Source of the DNA: Nitrosopumilales archaeon
GTDB lineage: Archaea > Thermoproteota > Nitrososphaeria > Nitrososphaerales > Nitrosopumilaceae
NCBI GenBank assembly: GCA_025350175.1
Contig: JANXYF010000027.1
Coordinates: 1-6,269 of the forward strand
Direction: 5' to 3'
DNA length: 6,269 bases
Shown here in pieces: positions 1 to 4,787 of this stretch (the first letter of the stretch is position 1; each line of letters starts with the position of its first letter). The position numbers and the translations under genes are program-made. Under the pieces are notes generated by a model. That model did not search any database. It had not been told where the DNA came from and saw only the letters and a program-made list of their open reading frames with translations.

Positions 1-300
1 CCGTTTAGATGGTTAGTAGATTATTCAGTTTGGAAATTAATTGAAGCACATACAAAGGGAATAACCAAGAAATCCTTTGGTAGAACAAAAGAAGGAAATG
101 TTGTCATGGATTATTCATTGATCAAAAGATTTTTGGAACTATTAGAAAGAACATTTCAGATGGAAAGGAGATATGATTTTAGGCACGGGATGAAGACTTC
201 GGATGGTCTGAAATCATGTCAAGAGATTACAATATCTAAGATTGTAGTCCAGAAATTAGCAGAGTTTGGTATCAACAAACGAAAGTCTTTTGAAGTGTAA
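1..300 (+). CDS. cas1: Cas1-family integrase, C-terminal fragment (5' end outside window)
   Basis: The first frame is open from base 1 and stops at TAA 298-300, giving 99 residues of a longer protein. It begins with PFRWLVDYSVWKLIE, matching the Cas1 segment usually written (E)PFRW.D..V...fE. A 'FLELLERTF' helix follows (about residues 42-50), then an 'RHGMKTSDGL...' segment and a final helix 'ISKIVVQKLAEF', in the same order as the C-terminal alpha-helical domain of Cas1. Cas1 is the metal-dependent DNA integrase of CRISPR adaptation; casposon transposases are the same family. The catalytic Glu, His and Asp lie upstream, outside the window, so activity cannot be judged. No Cas2 gene or CRISPR repeats follow; the next gene is convergent. 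The protein ends soon after the Cas1 helices, with no extra C-terminal HTH domain of the kind some casposases carry. Family call fairly confident; CRISPR versus casposon origin undecided. The ATG at 106 is internal. Confidence 0.75.
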   Translation, partial: PFRWLVDYSVWKLIEAHTKGITKKSFGRTKEGNVVMDYSLIKRFLELLERTFQMERRYDFRHGMKTSDGLKSCQEITISKIVVQKLAEFGINKRKSFEV

Positions 301-320
301 ACCATATCTAGTAAATGAGG

Positions 321-360
321 AATTTTTAAGATAATTTTCATTCGGTTGATTTGATTTTTT
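321..360 (+). terminator. T-rich termination region after cas1
   Basis: Two thymine runs, T5 at 323-327 and T6 at 355-360, lie 22-60 bases after the cas1 stop; a further T7 is at 449-455. Archaeal RNA polymerase commonly stops at such oligo-T runs without a hairpin. Inferred from composition only. Confidence 0.35.
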
Positions 361-367
361 CATATGA

Positions 368-469
368 TAAAACCTCAGGTCCTCCATGTTTTCTAATTAC
401 TATTGCATTCAATTACTATTCCAAGATGAAATTATTATTTAAAGAAAATTTTTTTAAATTGAGGTTTTA
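368..469. repeat. 10-bp inverted repeat between cas1 and the convergent surface-protein gene
   Basis: TAAAACCTCA at 368-377 is matched by its exact reverse complement TGAGGTTTTA at 460-469, 82 bases apart, inside the 181-base gap between two convergent genes. It could fold as a long stem at the 3' ends of both transcripts, or be one arm plus a relic of an element end. AT-rich sequence makes chance matches more likely. Confidence 0.4.
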
Positions 470-481
470 ATTATTAGGGGT

Positions 482-1402
482 TCAGACCCGTGAGAGTCTG
501 ATTTTTGGAATCAAAATGATGGAGAATGTAGCAATAATCAAAGCAAGAATGGCAAATGGAAACTCTGGAATTACTGGAATGACTTTGGAAAGCGAATCGA
601 GTGTTATGGTATGGGTAGAAAAGTGCGGAATTGAAATCAACACTTGTGCACCATTCTGAGTTATCAATATGGCATAATGCGGATCATCTAAGCTAGAACC
701 ATGAAGAACTTGATCTACATTTTCAGCAGGAGTTATCACTTTTCCATCATAGAGCACATGGAGGTATTTTATACTTGAAACATCTATTGTTGTACTGTTA
801 AGATTTACAAGTATGACTTTGGGACCAGTTTGATTTGTGGCACTGACTGTTATACTTACTGAATTACTAGATGAATTTTCAGTTTTAACTATGATGTTGT
901 TATCGATAGATTTGTGGTCTACAGTTCCATTTCCAATTTCAACTTCAGCCGCGATGGTCTGATTTGTTTTTGCACCTTCAATGTGAGATGTTTCTTGTTC
1001 AGTTATGTGATGAGCTATTCTTTCATTGTTTTTTTGGTGCTCTAGTTCTTGAGGAGAATCTTCTCCTTCGTGTTGATTACCCATATCACCTTCTGACATG
1101 ACCATGGTCTTATTCTCATTATTGTGATCTTCAGACATGGTCTTGTTCTCATTATAATTTTCAGACATTGTCTTGTTATCGGATTCATCTTGATTATCTG
1201 ATCTAGTGTGATTTTGTTCTGCGCTGATTTGACCATCTTGGTGGTCTCCATGTGATTGCTGACTTGATGAATCTTGGTTACCACCGTGGTCATCTTCTGC
1301 AAATGCCATGTTTACTGGGACAGCATTCAAGCCAGAAAATCCCATGAAAATTACACTGAAAATAAAAAATGCTATTACCTTTTCGCTCAATAAATCATTC
1401 AT
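482..1402 (-). CDS. His/Met/Asn-rich surface protein with PEF-CTERM-type C-terminal sorting signal
   Basis: This 306-aa protein has an N-terminal signal peptide (hydrophobic core about residues 9-27, likely cleavage after AFA at 33-35). A low-complexity region rich in Asn, His, Gln, Asp, Glu, Ser and Met spans residues 36-140. A probable beta-rich domain follows (about 160-272), ending in 'ISIPHFSTHTITL'. The C-terminus has Pro279-Glu280-Phe281, a hydrophobic stretch (283-301) and basic residues (K300, R302, R305), the layout of the thaumarchaeal PEF(G)-CTERM signal, which is thought to mark exported proteins for processing at the cell surface. Here the residue after PEF is Pro, not Gly. Many N-x-S/T sequons (N64, N76, N86, N97 and others) suggest heavy glycosylation. 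Three NKTM-containing units form a short tandem repeat. ATG at 1402 directly precedes the signal peptide, and a TATA-like box lies about 50 bases upstream. Exact function unknown; metal binding or an adhesive role is inference. Confidence 0.85.
   Translation of the reverse strand: MNDLLSEKVIAFFIFSVIFMGFSGLNAVPVNMAFAEDDHGGNQDSSSQQSHGDHQDGQISAEQNHTRSDNQDESDNKTMSENYNENKTMSEDHNNENKTMVMSEGDMGNQHEGEDSPQELEHQKNNERIAHHITEQETSHIEGAKTNQTIAAEVEIGNGTVDHKSIDNNIIVKTENSSSNSVSITVSATNQTGPKVILVNLNSTTIDVSSIKYLHVLYDGKVITPAENVDQVLHGSSLDDPHYAILITQNGAQVLISIPHFSTHTITLDSLSKVIPVIPEFPFAILALIIATFSIILIPKIRLSRV
1085..1177 (-). repeat. Tandem 30-33 bp coding repeat (NKTM units)
   Basis: Within the surface-protein gene, three adjacent units begin at Asn76, Asn86 and Asn97 and encode NKTMSENYNE, NKTMSEDHNNE and NKTMVMSEGDM. 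Each unit starts with an N-glycosylation sequon. The DNA of the first two units is nearly identical around the NKTMSE codons, which suggests slippage or unit duplication. Adjacent acidic, His and Met residues recur with each unit. Confidence 0.75.
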
Positions 1403-1450
1403 CTAATTTTGCTACTTAACTGTTGCGTATTAATTTCCAACAAATCCTCT

Positions 1451-1460
1451 TTTATATCAT
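1451..1460 (-). promoter_or_regulatory. TATA-like box for the PEF-CTERM surface protein
   Basis: On the minus strand this reads ATGATATAAA, about 53 bases upstream of the ATG at 1402, so transcription would start near 1428 with a leader of about 25 bases. It is the best TATA match in this gap. The opposite strand (TTTATATCAT) could also drive rightward transcription. Confidence 0.45.
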
Positions 1461-1469
1461 AACACCAGT

Positions 1470-1670
1470 TTGCTGTTTTTGGGCAGAAATCTGATCCTAG
1501 TTGATACATACGGAAGGGCTACAACATATCTTAATCCTGTTACTGAATCTCTCACAAATACGAGATACAGAATTGGTCAGTATGATACTTTTAGAAATTC
1601 TGAAAAAAACAACCAATTAAAACCATTTTTAATATTTGATAATTATCATATGCCACAAGTTGTCTTCTAA
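1470..1670 (+). CDS. Doubtful short ORF, unknown product
   Basis: This is an open frame of 66 codons with no ATG start; candidate starts are TTG at 1470 or TTG at 1479, the latter about 25 bases from the centre of the TATA-like sequence at 1451-1460 read rightward. The predicted product is soluble, rich in Asn, Thr and Tyr, with no signal peptide, membrane segment or motif I recognise. Codon choice (AGA/AGG for Arg, ACA and ACT for Thr) resembles its neighbours, the main argument for coding. It fills most of an otherwise empty 294-base gap. It may be a gene remnant or a chance ORF; I cannot tell from sequence alone. Confidence 0.22.
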   Translation: MLFLGRNLILVDTYGRATTYLNPVTESLTNTRYRIGQYDTFRNSEKNNQLKPFLIFDNYHMPQVVF

Positions 1671-1696
1671 AATGTAATTGGAAAATTCTGAAAACT

Positions 1697-1897
1697 CTAT
1701 TTGCCTATTCCAGAACAAATATCGCTTAACACATGTGAATTATACTGTCCCATGTTAGAATTACTACTAGAACGAGGAATCGTCTTACAAATAACATTTG
1801 GCATGAGATAATCTACCGTTACATATACTGCAATTAAGATGCATACAACTAGAATTACCAGTCCCCACATTGGTTGCATAAAATCACTCCATTTCAT
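1697..1897 (-). CDS. Small single-span membrane protein, unknown function
   Basis: This 66-aa protein starts at ATG 1897. A short N-terminus (MKWSDFMQPMW) leads into one strongly hydrophobic helix at about residues 11-34, followed by a hydrophilic tail of about 32 residues with two Cys (C37, C61) and a Ser/Asn-rich stretch. A GAGGG sequence about 10 bases upstream of the start could be a ribosome binding site. The gene is divergent from the winged-helix regulator at 2036, and the 138-base region between their starts holds a palindrome, so the two may be co-regulated. No family recognised. The clear membrane helix directly after the start supports a real gene. Confidence 0.55.
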   Translation of the reverse strand: MKWSDFMQPMWGLVILVVCILIAVYVTVDYLMPNVICKTIPRSSSNSNMGQYNSHVLSDICSGIGK

Positions 1898-1977
1898 ACT
1901 AGAATTACCCTCTTGTCCTTATTCTCTTCATATGTTAATCATGGTATAGCACAGGATTGATTATAATATGTCAGGTA

Positions 1978-1997
1978 ACTTTGTTAGTGAACAAGGT
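1978..1997. promoter_or_regulatory. Palindromic candidate operator upstream of the winged-helix gene
   Basis: ACTTTGTT and AACAAGGT flank a 4-base centre, giving eight paired positions per arm with one G-T mismatch. The site ends 7 bases before the TATA-like box of the regulator at 2036, in the region shared with the divergent membrane-protein gene. Small archaeal winged-helix proteins often bind palindromes beside their own promoter, so autoregulation is a reasonable inference. Confidence 0.45.
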
Positions 1998-2004
1998 GTC
2001 ACAA

Positions 2005-2016
2005 TTTTTTATTAAT
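2005..2016 (+). promoter_or_regulatory. TATA-like box for the winged-helix regulator
   Basis: TTTTTTATTAAT is centred about 26 bases upstream of the ATG at 2036. Archaeal transcription starts roughly that far downstream of the TATA centre, so the mRNA would be leaderless; consistent with this, no Shine-Dalgarno sequence is visible. Confidence 0.55.
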
Positions 2017-2035
2017 CAATTCCCCAAATCACAAC

Positions 2036-2323
2036 ATGTCAAAACAGCAATACCGAGCAGAGATAGGAATCATATCTGATATATTACAAGCAGCAATGGA
2101 CAAAGGCACCCAGGGTATAATAATTTCAAGCATAGCCAGAGTGTCAAATCTATCGCATTATACCGCAGTTGAAAAGTGTCAAAAATTGGTAGGCTTTGGT
2201 CTTATGGAATCAAGGCAGTACAAGCGGGGGCAGATCTATGCAATTACAGAAAAAGGAATCCAGTTTTTTAGAGAACTGCAGCGATTTGAGGAATACGTTC
2301 AAGCATTAAAGATTAGAATCTAG
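2036..2323 (+). CDS. Small winged-helix (wHTH) transcriptional regulator
   Basis: This 95-aa protein matches the pattern of single-domain archaeal winged-helix regulators (HTH_45-like, PF14947). 'YRAEIGIISDILQAAMDKG' forms helix 1, 'IIISSIARVSNLSHYTAVEKC' covers helix 2 and the recognition helix (about residues 29-49), 'GFGLMESRQYKRGQIYAITEKG' is the beta-hairpin wing (about 53-74), and a C-terminal helix (75-93) is a likely dimerisation segment. The 'Y.IT.KG..F' ending of the wing is characteristic. Length is normal for the family. The predicted leaderless ATG start fits the TATA-like box at 2005-2016. A palindrome at 1978-1997 suggests self-control and control of the divergent membrane protein. 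There is no ligand-binding domain, so the signal sensed is unknown. Confidence 0.85.
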   Translation: MSKQQYRAEIGIISDILQAAMDKGTQGIIISSIARVSNLSHYTAVEKCQKLVGFGLMESRQYKRGQIYAITEKGIQFFRELQRFEEYVQALKIRI

Positions 2324-2465
2324 ATTACACAATCTCATGCCAAAGGTTGTCATTATTGCTTGAGAGTATACGCACAAAATTATTCCAATGCTATTTCTTG
2401 TTATTGATTGTAATTTGTCGATGTTCATTTTGATGATTGCGTCACAGATGTTATTAACTAATTTG

Positions 2466-2476
2466 TAATAATATTA
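2466..2476 (+). promoter_or_regulatory. TATA-like box for the small secreted protein
   Basis: TAATAATATTA lies about 55 bases upstream of ATG 2526; transcription would begin near 2498. The resulting leader of about 28 bases would start with the perfect inverted repeat at 2497-2513. Confidence 0.4.
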
Positions 2477-2496
2477 AGTTGGTCCAAATACCTAAC

Positions 2497-2513
2497 GTCT
2501 GATCATTTCAGAC
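2497..2513. promoter_or_regulatory. Perfect 6-bp inverted repeat at the predicted transcription start
   Basis: GTCTGA, a 5-base loop TCATT, then TCAGAC. It lies at the predicted start of the transcript for the secreted protein at 2526, so it could be an operator blocking initiation or a 5' hairpin in the leader. The same six-base arms in inverted order occur at 482-501, probably by chance. Confidence 0.4.
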
Positions 2514-2525
2514 AGACAAGATTTC

Positions 2526-2762
2526 ATGTACTACAATGTAATGCAGTTTTTCATGAATAAAACAATATTTGCAGGCCTTGCAATTCTGGTCTTGGTAATG
2601 GGTATGGGAAGTAATCTCATGTTCCACTCAGCAGAAGCAAAAGGAATGCCACAACATTGGTTAAACTCCGATGGTACCCTGAAATCAAAATATCTCTTGG
2701 TTGCAAAAGGAACCGTAGCTGATTTCAAGTATCCAGTCGTATCATGGATGCACAACAAATAG
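2526..2762 (+). CDS. Small secreted protein with N-terminal signal peptide
   Basis: The product is 78 aa from ATG 2526. A hydrophobic segment (about residues 13-33) ends in a signal-peptidase-like site, HSAEA followed by KG at 39-40. The mature peptide would be about 40 residues: basic, aromatic (two Trp) and without Cys. An internal ATG at 2553 (MNKTIFAG...) would give a 69-aa precursor with a more typical charged N-terminus. I list 2526 because it is the first ATG after the predicted transcription start, but either start yields the same mature product. The opposite strand is also open over the same span, but the signal peptide favours this one. The gene is followed by a hairpin with a short T run. 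Function unknown; it may stay attached to the membrane if uncleaved. Confidence 0.65.
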   Translation: MYYNVMQFFMNKTIFAGLAILVLVMGMGSNLMFHSAEAKGMPQHWLNSDGTLKSKYLLVAKGTVADFKYPVVSWMHNK

Positions 2763-2790
2763 AGCAACTTGACTAATCAAACGGTATCTG

Positions 2791-2811
2791 AGAGTTAAAA
2801 AAAACTCTTTT
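2791..2811 (+). terminator. Hairpin plus T run after the secreted-protein gene
   Basis: AGAGTT and AACTCT flank an AAAAAA loop and are followed by TTT; a T6 run follows at 2838-2843. It lies 29 bases after the stop at 2762. The arrangement resembles an intrinsic terminator, although in archaea the T run itself may be what matters. Confidence 0.5.
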
Positions 2812-2913
2812 GTATAGGTCTGGAAGTTCGACTTTCATTTTTTAAATTCTACATTACAAGAACTATGAATGAATCTTTATTCCACTCAAATGCCTTTAGG
2901 AAATCTCTGAGGA

Positions 2914-3156
2914 TCATCTTTTTCCTTTTTTCTTTTTATTATTTACAACCCTGTGACAATTAACATGGACTACCTTTAGATTTGTAATGTTATAGTTGGA
3001 GGAATCTCCATCTTTATGATGAATGTCATATGCATCGTAACTTGTTATCTGTCCTTTACAACCGTCACACACAAAATTCTGACTACGTGCAACTTGGATC
3101 TTTGTAGGACGTACGAGTCTTTTTCGAGTCTTATTATTTCCTGAAAAAATGGACAA
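2914..3156 (-). CDS. Small stand-alone HNH endonuclease
   Basis: The protein is 80 aa with one HNH (beta-beta-alpha-metal) domain. Cys30-x2-Cys33 begins the zinc knuckle, Asp44-x-His46-His47 is the first catalytic strand with the general-base His, Asn59 is the central Asn, and 'VVHVNCHR' supplies His64, Cys67 and His68. The second knuckle is H-x2-C-H instead of the common C-x2-C-H, a variant also seen in HNH domains of group II intron proteins. All residues expected for nuclease activity appear present. The tail (KKKKGKR) and N-terminus (KTRKRLVR) are very basic, suiting DNA binding. The only near start is TTG at 3156, one base after the stop of the upstream 49-aa gene, with AAGGA five bases before it, so the two genes are very likely one transcript and translationally linked. 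No methylase or second nuclease domain accompanies it. Role unknown: DNA processing, mobile-element relic or defence are all possible. Confidence 0.82.
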   Translation of the reverse strand: MSIFSGNNKTRKRLVRPTKIQVARSQNFVCDGCKGQITSYDAYDIHHKDGDSSNYNITNLKVVHVNCHRVVNNKKKKGKR

Positions 3157-3157
3157 A

Positions 3158-3307
3158 CTATTCCTTCTTGTCTTCTATGTCTTTTTTGGCCTTCTCATAA
3201 CCCTTTTTAGCAGACTCTTTTGCCTCATGCAGTCCTTTAACGCCTAGTTCTGTTCCCTTTTCAATTCCCTTCTTTCCCAAGTTTTTTACTTTATCCAAAA
3301 TTCCCAT
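3158..3307 (-). CDS. 49-aa amphipathic helical protein with 11-residue repeats
   Basis: I place the start at ATG 3307, not further upstream, because a TATA-like box is centred about 25 bases before it (leaderless layout) and no better ATG exists. After MGILDKVKNLGK the sequence is almost all Lys, Glu, Gly and Ala, predicted helical. Three 11-residue units can be aligned, each beginning with Lys-Gly-hydrophobic-(Glu/His): KGIEKGTELGV, KGLHEAKESAK and KGYEKAKKDIE. Eleven-residue periodicity is known from LEA proteins, synucleins and some lipid-droplet proteins, where such helices bind membranes or protect proteins. Net charge is clearly positive (14 Lys against 10 acidic residues). It is the first gene of a two-gene unit with the HNH nuclease, separated by a single base. 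Homology to LEA or synuclein is not claimed, only the repeat pattern. Confidence 0.72.
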   Translation of the reverse strand: MGILDKVKNLGKKGIEKGTELGVKGLHEAKESAKKGYEKAKKDIEDKKE

Positions 3308-3326
3308 GATAAAATATTGTTCCCTC

Positions 3327-3336
3327 AAATATTTAT
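3327..3336 (-). promoter_or_regulatory. TATA-like box for the 49-aa protein / HNH unit
   Basis: On the minus strand this reads ATAAATATTT, centred about 25 bases before ATG 3307, in the 52-base gap after the neighbouring gene. It supports a leaderless mRNA and the 3307 start. Confidence 0.6.
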
Positions 3337-3359
3337 CATTATTCTTGTTCCACAAAATC

Positions 3360-3848
3360 TTACTGTGACGGAGCGAGTTGCTCTATTACTACACTGTAAT
3401 AGAAATTATCTAGCTTAAACACCATGTTGGACGAGTTTTCAGTATAGTTTACTCCAAAGGTACTATCACTAGTCTGCGTCATAGGTGACTGGGTTATCTT
3501 ATTTCCAGCTAGTGCCATTATAGAATTTGCATCATCTGGAGTAATCTGTGTTGTAAAAGTATGTATGCCATGTAGTGGTGGAGGTTCAAATCTGCTATAT
3601 GCTTGATCTATTGCATTTTTTAAAACTGGAATTTTATCTAATGTAGAATTGTCCAAAATTATTGTACTGCTATCAAGATTTGCAAGCTCATCAGGAGAAT
3701 GTATCTTGACATCTCCTGGAGTTGTCTGGGCAGTCACACTCAATTGTATCACTGCACTTGAACCAGATTTGAAAGGCATCATAATTACAACCATGGCAAC
3801 TATAATCACAACTGCTATTGAAATTACTGTAATCTTTAGTTTGTTCAT
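3360..3848 (-). CDS. Membrane-anchored extracytoplasmic protein, unknown function
   Basis: The product is 162 aa starting at ATG 3848. A Lys-containing N-terminus (MNKLK) and a single hydrophobic helix (about residues 6-24, very Val/Ile-rich) form an uncleaved anchor or signal peptide. The remaining 135 or so residues should lie outside the cell: polar, Ser/Thr/Asn-rich, without Cys, with several N-x-S/T sequons ('DNST', 'NYT', 'NSS'). The C-terminus 'VFKLDNFYYSVVIEQLAPSQ' looks like a beta-strand pair. No catalytic motif is visible. The gene starts 27 bases after the zinc-ribbon gene stops; a weak TTAAAT-like box inside that gene's 3' end (about 3873-3880) could give it a separate leaderless start, or the two may be co-transcribed. 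No family recognised. Confidence 0.8.
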   Translation of the reverse strand: MNKLKITVISIAVVIIVAMVVIMMPFKSGSSAVIQLSVTAQTTPGDVKIHSPDELANLDSSTIILDNSTLDKIPVLKNAIDQAYSRFEPPPLHGIHTFTTQITPDDANSIMALAGNKITQSPMTQTSDSTFGVNYTENSSNMVFKLDNFYYSVVIEQLAPSQ

Positions 3849-3875
3849 AATGAGATTGTATAGTTTTACAAGAAT

Positions 3876-4301
3876 TTAACTAGTTTTCATCTTTGATTCT
3901 TGAATCTTCCAACAATCTTTGCAGATGTATCCTTTGACATTCCATTCTTTTTTTGCATGGCGTGCAATAAAACCAAGTTTTGCATTACATAAAACACAAT
4001 TTTTTTTCAATTCATTGTCTGCTTTTTCTTTTTCATTGTAGCAAGGCTCACATAGCCATCCTTTTAGATCCCATTGTTTTTTTGGCTTCCACAGGTATAA
4101 TCCGCCCGGCTCTGCACCACATGTGACACATTTGTCATCGGGATTTGTTATTTTGGGATGAGGCTTTTTCATCAATTTTACAAAGCAATCTGTACATACT
4201 ACGCCCTTGAGATTCCATTCCTTTTTGGGCTTGCTAGTGCTGGAGGATTCCTTCTTACAAACAGCGCAAGATTGGCTCTTTTTACTGCCAAATAGTCCCA
4301 T
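3876..4301 (-). CDS. Triple zinc-ribbon protein (three tandem CxxC...CxxC repeats)
   Basis: This 141-aa protein contains three copies of one module: Cys12-Cys15 with Cys36-Cys39, Cys58-Cys61 with Cys84-Cys87, and Cys102-Cys105 with Cys127-Cys130. Each has a KKxW(N/D)(L/V)KGxxC core just before the second Cys pair (KKEWNLKGVVC, KKQWDLKGWLC, KKEWNVKGYIC). Each module should bind one zinc ion. The single module resembles DUF4428-type small zinc ribbons ('C..CG...G.......K.G..C..C'), and the MGLFG start is also seen in such proteins. It is cytosolic: no signal peptide or membrane segment. The modules are joined by Lys-rich linkers. Start at ATG 4301, with a TATA-like box about 40 bases upstream. 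Nucleic-acid or protein binding is likely, but no partner is indicated by the neighbours. Confidence 0.85.
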   Translation of the reverse strand: MGLFGSKKSQSCAVCKKESSSTSKPKKEWNLKGVVCTDCFVKLMKKPHPKITNPDDKCVTCGAEPGGLYLWKPKKQWDLKGWLCEPCYNEKEKADNELKKNCVLCNAKLGFIARHAKKEWNVKGYICKDCWKIQESKMKTS

Positions 4302-4336
4302 TATGATATGTCTCCATGGCAGTATGATTTCATTAT

Positions 4337-4345
4337 GGTATATAG
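4337..4345 (-). promoter_or_regulatory. TATA-like box for the triple zinc-ribbon gene
   Basis: On the minus strand this reads CTATATACC, centred about 40 bases before ATG 4301, implying a leader of about 13-15 bases. It lies in the 79-base gap after the membrane-protein gene. Confidence 0.45.
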
Positions 4346-4380
4346 TTAGTTGTTGCCTAAAATGATATCGCTTGATTTAT

Positions 4381-4578
4381 TCAGTTTTGAGACTTTGCAA
4401 CCTTGCCGTCTTTTAATTTTCGTAATCCACCAATTACCATTGTAATAATTGCTGCAAAACCAAAGACTACAGCACTCCATCCTGCTATGTGTGACTGATA
4501 ACTACGCATCACAAAAAACGAGATTACAGACAGACCAAACATGGATATTGAGAAAATTGTTAGCGTTTTATTTTGCAA
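4381..4578 (-). CDS. Small two-helix membrane protein
   Basis: The product is 65 aa with two predicted membrane helices, about residues 6-24 and 31-52, separated by a short polar loop (RSYQSH). The tail is basic (RKLKDGKVAKSQN), putting both termini most likely in the cytoplasm. There is no ATG at the N-terminus: TTG at 4578 directly follows an in-frame TAA, and the next ATG (residue 13) would cut into the first helix, so TTG is preferred. Support comes from the promoter: GCTAAATC at 4602-4609 is centred about 27 bases before the TTG, and the CWC gene at 4958 has the same element at the same distance and also starts TTG-CAA. Function unknown. Confidence 0.65.
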   Translation of the reverse strand: MQNKTLTIFSISMFGLSVISFFVMRSYQSHIAGWSAVVFGFAAIITMVIGGLRKLKDGKVAKSQN

Positions 4579-4601
4579 TTAATATGATGAATTGTTACGA
4601 T

Positions 4602-4618
4602 GATTTAGCAATTACTAT
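4602..4618 (-). promoter_or_regulatory. Promoter element shared with the CWC gene (copy 1)
   Basis: On the minus strand this reads ATAGTAATTGCTAAATC, differing at one base from the element at 4981-4997. The GCTAAATC part is centred about 27 bases before the TTG start at 4578, the spacing of a leaderless archaeal promoter. The two-copy conservation is the main evidence, since the box is not a textbook TATA. Confidence 0.55.
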
Positions 4619-4644
4619 ATGATAAATACAATTGATAATAATCT

Positions 4645-4735
4645 GAACCGTTGCTGCCTAAACCTTCGCATGTCGGACCTATCAAATATTCATTTTCAGC
4701 AACGTTTCGTAACCTTACTTTTCAGCAACGGTTCG
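4645..4735. repeat. Inverted and direct CAGCAACG repeats in an intergenic region
   Basis: GAACCGTTGCTG at 4645-4656 is the exact reverse complement of CAGCAACGGTTC at 4723-4734. A further direct copy, CAGCAACGTTTCG at 4697-4709, differs by one base. The two direct copies extend to 17 bases each (from TTTTCAGCAACG) and are exactly 26 bases apart. The block lies after the CWC gene stop and upstream of the two-helix membrane-protein promoter. It could be a set of protein-binding sites or a large RNA stem at the 3' end of the CWC transcript. Confidence 0.75.
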
Positions 4736-4787
4736 ATATCTATTACGTCATCAAAGTATTTAGGTTTTCAAAAATTGATCCTTGATC

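Noticed and set aside
395..420. AATTACTATT repeated at 395-404 and 411-420 next to cas1, considered as a CRISPR repeat or leader
   Set aside because: Only two 10-base AT-rich copies, 16 bases apart, too short for repeat or spacer; no array follows.
1042..1302. Open frame of 86 codons on the minus strand
   Set aside because: It is an out-of-frame shadow of the repetitive region of the PEF-CTERM surface-protein gene; the real frame has signal peptide and sorting signal.
482..2513. TCAGAC/GTCTGA arms found both at 482-501 and at 2497-2513, considered as a shared regulatory element
   Set aside because: The first copy lies over the 3' end of a coding region with an 8-base loop and opposite arm order; six-base arms recurring once is compatible with chance.
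2531..2767. Minus-strand open frame opposite the small secreted protein
   Set aside because: It mirrors the plus-strand gene almost base for base; the plus-strand product has a clear signal peptide and a following terminator-like hairpin, while the minus product has no recognisable feature.
1..3156. Casposon spanning cas1 to the HNH gene
   Set aside because: The genes between are a surface protein, a membrane protein, a regulator and a secreted protein, no polymerase is present, and no matching terminal inverted repeats were seen; the link rests only on family names.
3649..3879. Plus-strand open frame of 76 codons
   Set aside because: It lies opposite the membrane-anchor gene; its hydrophobic stretch is the reverse complement of that gene's membrane helix.
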